NCBI GenBank assembly: GCA_024654105.1 | Contig: JANLID010000053.1 | Span: 1-8,010, forward strand | Reading direction: 5' to 3' | Length of the DNA stretch: 8,010 nt | Origin: Gallionella sp. | GTDB lineage: Bacteria; Pseudomonadota; Gammaproteobacteria; Burkholderiales; Gallionellaceae | Shown: positions 1 through 5,900 of the stretch, piece by piece | How the letters are laid out: each line of letters begins with the position of its first letter | Numbering within the stretch: position 1 is the stretch's first letter | Made by a program: the position numbers and the translations under genes | Notes under the pieces: model-generated | Seen by the model: only the letters and a program-made list of their open reading frames with translations | Told to the model about the DNA's origin: nothing | The model's database searches: none

Positions 1-1803
1 TATCAACCAATCTGCGTTGCCCAGCAACACGGTTTTCCCCTCCACGTTTGCTTCCACACCCAGACCCGCTGTGGCGTGAAATCCCGATGCGCCAATGTCG
101 CGATAATTCGATTGCTGACTTTCCGCTTCCGCGACGATGGCTTGCGCCACGCTGTGTTCGCTGTAGCGTTCCACCGCCGCCGCGTTGCGCAATATATCTT
201 CCTTCGCCACGCCGGGCGCGACATGCAGTCGCGCGACACTCATCTTGCCTTCGGTCAGCGTGCCGGTCTTGTCGAGCACGAAATGCGTCACCCTGGATAG
301 GGTTTCCAGCACCAGCCCGTTCTTGATCAGGATGCCGTGCTTCGCACCCAGGCCGGAGGCTACCGCGATCGACATCGGTGTCGCCATGCCCAGCGCGCAT
401 GGGCAGGTAATGATCAGCACCGAAGTGGCCGCCATCAGCGCGATCTCGAAATTTTCGCGGTTCCAGATGAAGAAAGTCAGCGCCGCGCAGAGCAGCGTAG
501 CCAGCACGAACCACGGCACGATGCTATCGGCGAGGCGCTGGATCGGCGCCTTGGAGGATTGCGCCTCTTCGACCAGGCGGATGATTTTTGCCAGCGTCGT
601 GTCCCGCATCAGGGAGCGCACCTCGACCAGCAATGCGCCGCTGGTATTCACTGTGCCGGCAGATACCTGCGCGCCAGCCGATTTGCTCACCGGCGCGGAT
701 TCGCCGCTCAGCATGGATTCGTCCACCGCACTGCGCCCTTCCAGCACAATGCCGTCCACCGGCACTTTATAGCCCGGCTTGATCAGCACTTGGTCGCCAA
801 GCTTGATACCGCGTATCGGCGTCATTTGTTCCTGCCCGTCACGCATCACGATCGCCACGCGCGGCTGCAATTCCATCAGCCGTTTGGTGGCGGAAATTGC
901 CTGATGGCGGAACATGCCTTCCAGATAGCGGCCGATCAGGATCACGAAAATCAGGTTGGTGACGGTGTCGAAATACACTTCGCCGGTTTTGCTGGCGCCG
1001 ACCGTGACATACAGCGAATAGGCGTATGTGACGCTCAGGCCGAGGGCAATCGGCAAATCCATCGTCAACCATCCACCGCGCAGACCACCAAATGCGCCGC
1101 GATAGAACGGATAGCCCGCATACAGCAAAGTCGGCGTGGCCAGTGCCAGGCCAACCCAGTGAAAGAAATCGCGGAATTCGTCCCGGTTCGCGCCGCTGTA
1201 CAGCGCGATCGAGACCCACAGCATGTTCATCATGGCGAAGCCGGCGAAGAACAGCCGGTAGAGCATTGCGCGATTGGTTTTCTTGATGATGCCTTCGGCG
1301 CTTTCCGGATCGTAGGGCACGGCGGCATAACCGATTTTGGCCAGTGCGCGCAGCGCGTCGGACAGCTTGCTGCGGCGGTTGTCCCAGCGCAGGTGCAACC
1401 GCTTGGCGGCCAGGTTGACGTTGGCCGACCGCACGCCGGGCACACGTTGCAAACCGCGCTCGATCAGCCACACGCAGGCGGCGCAGTGGATACCTTCTAC
1501 GAGCAGGTGGATGTCGCGTATCTCGCCGGAGCAGGTGGTGAATTCCTGCTGCACTTCGTCGAAGTCGTAGATTTCGATGTCCTTGGGCGGCTCGGGCGGC
1601 GGGGCGAGCAGCGCACCTTCCGGGGTGCGCTGGTAATAGCCCTGCAGCCCGGCTTCAAAGATGGCACTGCATACCGACTGGCAGCCGAAACAGCAGAAGC
1701 GCCGCGCCGCGCCGCCAAGCCGCGCGCGATAGTCCGTCCCGGCAGCGATAGGCAAACCGCAATGGAAACAATTGCCGGAAATGTGGTCGCGATGCGGTGT
1801 CAT
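1..1803 (-). CDS. ccoI: Copper-translocating P1B-type ATPase of cbb3 oxidase assembly, CcoI/FixI (partial, C-terminus beyond window)
   Basis: CcoI pumps copper across the inner membrane during biogenesis of the CuB site of cbb3 oxidase. Translating the minus strand from the ATG at 1803-1801 gives 601 uninterrupted codons to the window edge. An N-terminal cysteine-rich metal-binding segment (C12, C15, C37, C38, C41, C45) is followed by an HMA-like domain with GIHCAACVW (C107, C110). Then come four predicted membrane segments (about 180-310), the actuator motif SGES (366-369), two more membrane segments (about 428-490) holding the copper-translocation motif C467-P-C469, the phosphorylation motif DKTGT (D511) and the HP-type motif SEHS (548-551). 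The remaining ATP-binding region and last two helices lie outside. The double N-terminal metal-binding arrangement is typical of CcoI rather than CopA, as is the position 14 bp behind ccoH. No clear Shine-Dalgarno precedes this ATG. A Ser replaces the usual Pro after the HP-motif His. Confidence 0.96.
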   Translation of the reverse strand, partial: MTPHRDHISGNCFHCGLPIAAGTDYRARLGGAARRFCCFGCQSVCSAIFEAGLQGYYQRTPEGALLAPPPEPPKDIEIYDFDEVQQEFTTCSGEIRDIHLLVEGIHCAACVWLIERGLQRVPGVRSANVNLAAKRLHLRWDNRRSKLSDALRALAKIGYAAVPYDPESAEGIIKKTNRAMLYRLFFAGFAMMNMLWVSIALYSGANRDEFRDFFHWVGLALATPTLLYAGYPFYRGAFGGLRGGWLTMDLPIALGLSVTYAYSLYVTVGASKTGEVYFDTVTNLIFVILIGRYLEGMFRHQAISATKRLMELQPRVAIVMRDGQEQMTPIRGIKLGDQVLIKPGYKVPVDGIVLEGRSAVDESMLSGESAPVSKSAGAQVSAGTVNTSGALLVEVRSLMRDTTLAKIIRLVEEAQSSKAPIQRLADSIVPWFVLATLLCAALTFFIWNRENFEIALMAATSVLIITCPCALGMATPMSIAVASGLGAKHGILIKNGLVLETLSRVTHFVLDKTGTLTEGKMSVARLHVAPGVAKEDILRNAAAVERYSEHSVAQAIVAEAESQQSNYRDIGASGFHATAGLGVEANVEGKTVLLGNADWLI

Positions 1804-1817
1804 CAATGCCGATGAGT

Positions 1818-2327
1818 TTAATGGGGCGTTGCGACTGAAAACCTGTCGGTATTGACCTCAAACACGTCTTCCCCGCGCTTGATGCGGATGCGCAGTTCCC
1901 AGTAACCCTTGAGCGGAAAGCTGATATAGCCCTGATAGTTTCCCGGCGACACTTCCTTGAAAGCGGTGGTGAAGTCCTTGCCCGCATCGGATGGGCGATA
2001 GGCCCCCACTTCCATTGCTCCGCTGACCGGCTCACCCGCACGATCCGCCACGCTGATTTCATAGGTAGCCGGCGAATTCATCGTGATGCCCTGGGGCTGC
2101 TTGATGGTTATTCTCCAGGCAAGCGCCTTATGTGACCGGAGGTCGCCCAGCACAGCCGCATCGGATTTGCGATCTCTGGTGCTGTATTCCCGATCCACCA
2201 GAGATGAGCGATTGTGCATGGCAAACCAGATGAATATGCCATTTACGCCCAGCACCACAACGATCGCCACCAGCATTCCGAGGAACCACGGGTTGCGTAA
2301 ACCGCTTTTGTTATTCTGTGAAATCAT
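1818..2327 (-). CDS. ccoH: cbb3 oxidase assembly protein CcoH (FixH family)
   Basis: CcoH is a small membrane-anchored protein needed for stable assembly of cbb3 oxidase. In other bacteria it associates with CcoN and cooperates with the copper ATPase CcoI. The 169-residue product has a short cytoplasmic N-terminus, one hydrophobic helix at about residues 15-36, and a periplasmic beta-rich domain with the FixH-like pattern: a Thr-Ile-Lys strand, a segment at about 84-125 containing GAYRPSDAGKD, and a C-terminal GYWELRIRIKRG strand with hydrophobic alternation. The length fits the family. The ATG at 2327-2325 is preceded by GGAG with a 7-nt spacer. It starts 39 bp after the ccoG stop and is followed 14 bp later by ccoI, so it is very likely co-transcribed with both. 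The family is divergent, so the call rests on both sequence pattern and position. Confidence 0.92.
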   Translation of the reverse strand: MISQNNKSGLRNPWFLGMLVAIVVVLGVNGIFIWFAMHNRSSLVDREYSTRDRKSDAAVLGDLRSHKALAWRITIKQPQGITMNSPATYEISVADRAGEPVSGAMEVGAYRPSDAGKDFTTAFKEVSPGNYQGYISFPLKGYWELRIRIKRGEDVFEVNTDRFSVATPH

Positions 2328-2366
2328 TTTTATGCTCCATTGCCAAATTGTTCTGCCGCTCGCTCA

Positions 2367-3797
2367 TCAGGGCTTTGGCCCGTTGAATTTGGTCTTGTAT
2401 TCGGCAGCGATAAGCGGGTCATCGGTACTCTGAATGCGGAACTCGATCGGTGTCACTTCCCGCCTGATGTTCTCGCCCGGCGCCTTGACGAAGATCGTAA
2501 ATGAGGTGCCACGACTGTGACGTGCCAGCAATGGTTTCTCGGCGCCAATGATGACCTGGTCTTTTACCCCGCCTTCTGCGGTGACAGCCACATAAAAATC
2601 CTTGTCGGTCTTGTTCACCACCTTGAATTCATATTTATTGCGAATCGAGCCATCGCTCAATCTGACAAACAGGGGCTGGCGCTCCGCTATGACTTTCAGC
2701 GTCACGGAACCGAGATGCGTCAGGCCATAAATGATTCCACTCAGGGCGAGCAGAATAATACCGACATACACCAATGTGCGAGGATGCTGGTACATTTTCT
2801 TGACGGGCTTCCCCTGCAACTCGTCCAGGGAAGCATAGCGTATCAATCCGCGCGGCTTGCCTACCTTGTCCATGATGGCATCGCAGGCATCCAGGCACAG
2901 GCCACAGGTAATACAACCCAATTGCTGCCCATCGCGGATATCCACGCCGGTCGGGCACACCTGCACGCACTGGAAGCAATCGATGCAATCGCCTTGCGTT
3001 ACGCCCCCTTCGCCCACTCTACGGTGCAGCTTGCCACGCGGCTCACCGCGTTTGAAATCATAGGTAGGCAATATCGATTGCGCATCGGTCATGACCCCCT
3101 GAATGCGCGCGTAGGGACACATCCACATACATACCTGTTCGCGCAACAACCCGGCCAGAATATAAGTGCCTAAAAAAAACGCGATCAGCGTTACCCAGCC
3201 GACCGGCGGCAATTGAAGCTGCACCAATTTGCCCCAGTAGTCGTAGGCATCCACAAACCAGATGGAAAAACTGATGCCGGTGAGCAGTGAAATCACCATC
3301 CAGATGAAATGCTTGATGGCCTTCTTGCCAATCTTTCCCATGCCCCACGGAGCAGCATCCAGTTTGCGCCGGGCTGAGGGATTACCTTCGACTTTGTCCT
3401 CTACCCAAACGAACCAGTCGGTCCAGGCGGTCTGGAAACAGAAATAGCCGCACCATACCCGCGACGCCACCGAAGTCACCGCAAACAAAGTCATCGCCAG
3501 CAACAGCAGCAGCAGCGACAACATCCAGATATCCTGCGGCAGCACCGTCAAATTAAAAAAGTGGAACTGGCGATGTTCGATATCAAACAGGATGGCCTGC
3601 GCGCCGTTCCAGCGCAGATAGGGAACCAGAAAAAACAGCAGCCAGAGCGACTGCGTGTAGTTTTTTACGGTGCGGAAGAAACCTGGCATGCGTTTGGCGT
3701 GAATGGTCTTGTCGCCTTTGTTCACATTCCAATGCTCGAACTCCCGATAAATTCCGGTAATCGAGCCGGTTTCTTTCTGCTCTGATTCTTTGTTCAC
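2367..3797 (-). CDS. ccoG: cbb3 oxidase accessory protein CcoG (RdxA/FixG family, 4Fe-4S ferredoxin type)
   Basis: CcoG is an inner-membrane iron-sulfur protein. It is associated with cbb3 oxidase maturation and thought to help copper delivery by reducing Cu(II) to Cu(I). The 476-residue product has membrane segments near residues 48-70, 88-112, 163-184, 198-218 and 341-360. It carries a CGYFC motif (C116, C120), a CMWMCPYAR motif (C223, C227) and two ferredoxin clusters: C271, C274, C277, C281P and C295, C298, C301, C305. The C-terminal region (about 365-476) is a soluble immunoglobulin-like FixG C-terminal domain with KVVNKTDKDFYV. Translation starts at a GTG (3797-3795), supported by AGGAG at 3805-3809 with a 7-nt spacer; the N-terminal sequence agrees with the family. 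It heads a ccoGHI unit separated from ccoP by a terminator. The second cysteine of the first motif is followed by Phe where I expect Pro in many homologues. Confidence 0.97.
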   Translation of the reverse strand: MNKESEQKETGSITGIYREFEHWNVNKGDKTIHAKRMPGFFRTVKNYTQSLWLLFFLVPYLRWNGAQAILFDIEHRQFHFFNLTVLPQDIWMLSLLLLLLAMTLFAVTSVASRVWCGYFCFQTAWTDWFVWVEDKVEGNPSARRKLDAAPWGMGKIGKKAIKHFIWMVISLLTGISFSIWFVDAYDYWGKLVQLQLPPVGWVTLIAFFLGTYILAGLLREQVCMWMCPYARIQGVMTDAQSILPTYDFKRGEPRGKLHRRVGEGGVTQGDCIDCFQCVQVCPTGVDIRDGQQLGCITCGLCLDACDAIMDKVGKPRGLIRYASLDELQGKPVKKMYQHPRTLVYVGIILLALSGIIYGLTHLGSVTLKVIAERQPLFVRLSDGSIRNKYEFKVVNKTDKDFYVAVTAEGGVKDQVIIGAEKPLLARHSRGTSFTIFVKAPGENIRREVTPIEFRIQSTDDPLIAAEYKTKFNGPKP

Positions 3798-3804
3798 GCT
3801 TTCG

Positions 3805-3809
3805 CTCCT
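3805..3809 (-). promoter_or_regulatory. Ribosome binding site that fixes the GTG start of ccoG
   Basis: AGGAG on the minus strand lies 7 nt upstream of a GTG at 3797-3795. No in-frame ATG lies close by, so this site decides the start of ccoG. Confidence 0.8.
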
Positions 3810-3849
3810 GACTGGCCCAGCCGACTATTTGGGGTTACGTCATTCCAAA

Positions 3850-3881
3850 ATCAACAGTCGGGTATTGTAACTACTGTTGAT
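3850..3881. repeat. Perfect 9-bp inverted repeat in the ccoP-ccoG gap (possible operator or leader hairpin)
   Basis: ATCAACAGT (3850-3858) and ACTGTTGAT (3873-3881) are exact reverse complements separated by 14 bp. The repeat lies between the ccoP terminator and the ccoG start and flanks a TACAAT hexamer. The outer TTGAT/ATCAA pentamers resemble FNR half-sites but point the wrong way and are too far apart for a canonical box. On the minus strand the second arm runs into TTTT, so a weak hairpin terminator is another reading. The function is unknown; the repeat itself is directly visible. Confidence 0.6.
3864..3869 (-). promoter_or_regulatory. Possible -10 element for ccoGHI
   Basis: TACAAT on the minus strand matches the sigma-70 -10 consensus at five of six bases and lies about 67 bp upstream of the ccoG GTG, downstream of a strong terminator. 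No good -35 hexamer is present at 16-18 bp spacing, so if this promoter is real it probably needs an activator. The hexamer sits almost exactly at the centre of the 3850-3881 inverted repeat. This is an inference from sequence only. Confidence 0.4.
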
Positions 3882-3895
3882 AACATTTCGGGATG

Positions 3896-3925
3896 AAAAA
3901 AGGAGGAGATTTGACTCTCCTCCTT
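3896..3925 (-). terminator. Rho-independent terminator downstream of ccoNOQP
   Basis: Read on the minus strand, a stem of at least 9 bp (AGGAGGAGA pairing with TCTCCTCCT, arms at 3916-3924 and 3901-3909) with a 6-nt loop is followed directly by a run of six T. The A/T pair 3900/3925 could extend the stem by one. This is a textbook intrinsic terminator about 95 bp after the ccoP stop, and it divides the structural operon ccoNOQP from the assembly operon ccoGHI. On the plus strand the tail is TTGTTTG, so termination in that direction would be weaker. Confidence 0.9.
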
Positions 3926-4019
3926 GTTTGCGTGAGCGCGAAATTTACTTGACGTTGTCGCCCTTGGTTGCGATCCCGTAAATTCCACCCGAGCTTTAGT
4001 ACGCCCAGGTGCGAATTGG

Positions 4020-4934
4020 CTAATTTTCTGTTTCGGGAGCCGGTGTCGTGGTAGCAGCTTCTGCCGGCGCGCTAGTCTCCCCGCCGCCAAATTTGTATAC
4101 GTACACTGCCAGTTTCTTGATTTCGGCATCACTCAGTTTGCCGGATGCCTTGAAGGATGGCATGGCCGCCACGCGGCCCAGCGGGTTACCGGAATTTACG
4201 CCATGTGCAATCGTCTGCCTGATGCCTTCAATAGATCCGTCAAAACGCCAAACCTTGTCAGTCAGATTGGCCGAACCCATGGCCCGGATACCCCTGCCAT
4301 CTTCTCCATGGCATATCACGCAGCCTTTTTCTGCGAACAACGGTGTGGAGGTGGGCTGGCCTTGTGCGACGGCTTTGGCTAACGTATCAATTTCGGCATC
4401 TGACAATATATCCTTGTGCGCTATCATCATGCCTTGTCGGCCACCTTCGATGGATGCGTGAATATCCTCGATCTTGCCGCCATATAGCCAGTCGTCGTCG
4501 TTCAGGATCGGCGCAAATAGCCCTTGCCTGTCATGCGTGCCGATACCATTCTGGCCGTGGCAGGCCGCGCAGTTGTCGCCGAACAGCACCTTGCCGGAAC
4601 GTTTTACATACTCGCTAAGTTCGTCATCGGCCAGAATGGCTGACGGCGTCATGTCCTTGAGCCTGGCTTCAAACTTGCCGCGCAACGCATCCACCTCATC
4701 CTTGTCGGCTTCCATTTCCTTGATTGCAGTCCATCCGCCCAGCCCCTTGAAATGCTCGCCAATCGTGGAAATCGGGAAAGATGGGTAGTACAGAAAGTAC
4801 ACCACACAAAACAACGCACTGGCAGTCAGCCCCAGCATCCACCATTTGGGGGGCTGGTTGGTGAGGTCTGCCAAATCATCGTCCCATACGTGGCCGGTGG
4901 TCGGTACGTCCGATACATCGTGCTTTTCAGTCAT
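4020..4934 (-). CDS. ccoP: cbb3-type cytochrome c oxidase, di-heme cytochrome c subunit CcoP (subunit III)
   Basis: CcoP is a membrane-anchored di-heme c-type cytochrome that passes electrons from soluble cytochrome c to CcoO and CcoN. The 304-residue product begins with the family N-terminal signature (HVWDDDLADLTNQPPKWW, about 15-32), followed by a single transmembrane helix at about 33-50. Two periplasmic cytochrome c domains follow, with heme motifs CAACH (C122, C125, H126) and CVICH (C205, C208, H209). Candidate axial methionines are M169/M170 and M258 (AAMPSF). The tail from about 285 is rich in Ala, Pro, Thr and Glu and probably disordered. I chose the ATG at 4934-4932 because GGGAG (4941-4945) lies 6 nt upstream and the N-terminal signature follows directly; a start further upstream would add residues that overlap ccoQ in another frame. 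Its start overlaps the ccoQ end by 8 bp, which suggests translational coupling. Confidence 0.98.
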   Translation of the reverse strand: MTEKHDVSDVPTTGHVWDDDLADLTNQPPKWWMLGLTASALFCVVYFLYYPSFPISTIGEHFKGLGGWTAIKEMEADKDEVDALRGKFEARLKDMTPSAILADDELSEYVKRSGKVLFGDNCAACHGQNGIGTHDRQGLFAPILNDDDWLYGGKIEDIHASIEGGRQGMMIAHKDILSDAEIDTLAKAVAQGQPTSTPLFAEKGCVICHGEDGRGIRAMGSANLTDKVWRFDGSIEGIRQTIAHGVNSGNPLGRVAAMPSFKASGKLSDAEIKKLAVYVYKFGGGETSAPAEAATTTPAPETEN

Positions 4935-5097
4935 TTTTTTCTCCCGCATTGATATGGTCTTCGTCATCCAGCGCCATGCCGCGCTGGGACTCAAACGCGT
5001 CTTTGTTGGCCGGACGGAACACAATGAAATAAATCACCACCATGCCAATGAATGCGCCCAAGGTGAAAAACACCCCGAGCCAGTCATTCGTGGTCAT
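4927..5097 (-). CDS. ccoQ: cbb3-type cytochrome c oxidase small subunit CcoQ (FixQ, subunit IV)
   Basis: CcoQ is a very small single-helix subunit that stabilises the cbb3 complex. From the ATG at 5097-5095 the product has 56 residues: MTTNDWLG, one hydrophobic helix at about residues 6-26, then FRPANKDAFESQRGMALDDED and an acidic cytoplasmic tail. This is the usual size and layout for the family. The start is uncertain. A GTG at 5139 would overlap the end of ccoO by 8 bp and give 70 residues, and an ATG at 5112 would give 61. I prefer 5097 because homologues usually begin a few residues before the helix and a GGA lies 10 nt upstream, but ribosome-site support is weak for all three. The stop overlaps the ccoP start by 8 bp. 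Position between ccoO and ccoP supports the identity. Confidence 0.88.
   Translation of the reverse strand: MTTNDWLGVFFTLGAFIGMVVIYFIVFRPANKDAFESQRGMALDDEDHINAGEKND
4941..4945 (-). promoter_or_regulatory. Ribosome binding site fixing the ccoP start
   Basis: GGGAG on the minus strand lies 6 nt (all A) upstream of the ccoP ATG at 4934-4932, inside the ccoQ coding sequence. It decides between this start and ATG codons further upstream in the same open frame, at 4949 and beyond. Confidence 0.75.
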
Positions 5098-5131
5098 GGC
5101 CGCAACATCCATGCCCAGATAGCCGGGCAGC

Positions 5132-5890
5132 CTAGTCACGGTAATTCACGCCCTCGGTGAACTTGATGTGGTTGCCCAGGCTTTGCAGGTAGGCAATCGT
5201 GGCGTCCATCTCGGTTTTACCTTCGACACCGACCGCGCTAGCAATATCGGCTTCGGTGTAGTTGGCCGGATAGAACGGCATCATGTTCATGACCTCCATG
5301 GTCTTCTTCACCTTGGCCACATCCACCTTTTTGTCATCCAGGAAGAAATAATTTGGCATGACGGATTCGGGTACCATTTCGCGCGGGTATTTCAGATGGC
5401 GGCGATGCCATTCATCCGAATACTTGTCGCCGACGCGTGCCAAGTCGGGGCCGGTACGTTTGGAACCCCATTGAAACGGATGATCGTACATGGATTCGGA
5501 GGATACCGAGTAGTGGCCATAACGATCCTTTTCGTCGCGGAACGGGCGAACCATTTGCGAGTGGCACAGATAACAGCCTTCGCGAATATAAACTTCGCGC
5601 CCCGCCAGCTCCAGCGGCTTGTAGGGGCGCACACCGTCGCCCGGCTTCCAGTCATCCAAAGACTGACCCGCCTTACGCTGCCAGACAACGGGGGAAATCT
5701 CCTTGCTGTCCACCTTGCCTTTGACATCAGGCGACAGGTGGGTCATGGTGCGATCCAGATAGAACAGCGGAACGATTTCCACGATACCGCCTATCGCCAC
5801 GGTGATAGCGACCAATACAAGCATCAGGACGGTGCTGCGCTCCACCTTATCCTGGAGTTTGGTTGAATAGATTTTGTCGTGATCAGACAT
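5132..5890 (-). CDS. ccoO: cbb3-type cytochrome c oxidase, mono-heme cytochrome c subunit CcoO (subunit II)
   Basis: CcoO is a membrane-anchored mono-heme cytochrome c that transfers electrons from CcoP to the catalytic subunit CcoN. The 252-residue product has one N-terminal transmembrane helix at about 20-44, followed by a periplasmic domain containing the heme c motif CYLCH (C106, C109, H110) with the family context REGCYLCHSQMVRPF. Also present are the conserved YGHYS and RTGPDLARVG segments (about 124-154) and the likely axial methionine M178 in VMPNY. The length matches the family. The ATG at 5890-5888 is preceded by AAGGAG with a 6-nt spacer and lies 10 bp after the ccoN stop, so the two genes are certainly in one transcript. 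It ends in TAG just upstream of ccoQ. Confidence 0.98.
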   Translation of the reverse strand: MSDHDKIYSTKLQDKVERSTVLMLVLVAITVAIGGIVEIVPLFYLDRTMTHLSPDVKGKVDSKEISPVVWQRKAGQSLDDWKPGDGVRPYKPLELAGREVYIREGCYLCHSQMVRPFRDEKDRYGHYSVSSESMYDHPFQWGSKRTGPDLARVGDKYSDEWHRRHLKYPREMVPESVMPNYFFLDDKKVDVAKVKKTMEVMNMMPFYPANYTEADIASAVGVEGKTEMDATIAYLQSLGNHIKFTEGVNYRD

Positions 5891-5900
5891 GTCTCACTCC

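Noticed and set aside
185..772. 195-codon open frame on the plus strand
   Set aside because: Antisense to the ccoI catalytic region; no ribosome site or domain, Ser/Ala-rich composition typical of a reverse reading.
337..1815. 492-codon open frame on the plus strand
   Set aside because: It lies opposite ccoI, whose minus-strand reading has every expected P-type ATPase motif. The plus-strand product has repetitive His/Gln/Ala-rich composition typical of antisense GC-rich DNA and no recognisable domain.
2517..3173. 218-codon open frame on the plus strand
   Set aside because: Antisense to the ferredoxin and C-terminal regions of ccoG; the His/Gln/Ala-rich product shows no domain.
3850..3881. 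Reading the inverted repeat as a canonical FNR box
   Set aside because: The order is ATCAA then TTGAT, opposite to TTGAT-N4-ATCAA, with 22 bp between the pentamers.
4935..5024. Longer ccoP beginning at 5024
   Set aside because: The extra 30 residues are the out-of-frame reading of ccoQ and are unlike any CcoP N-terminus; the ATG at 4934 has a good ribosome site and the family signature follows at once.
5168..5866. 232-codon open frame on the plus strand
   Set aside because: Mirror of the ccoO codons on the opposite strand; ccoO has the heme motif and a good ribosome site, this frame has neither.
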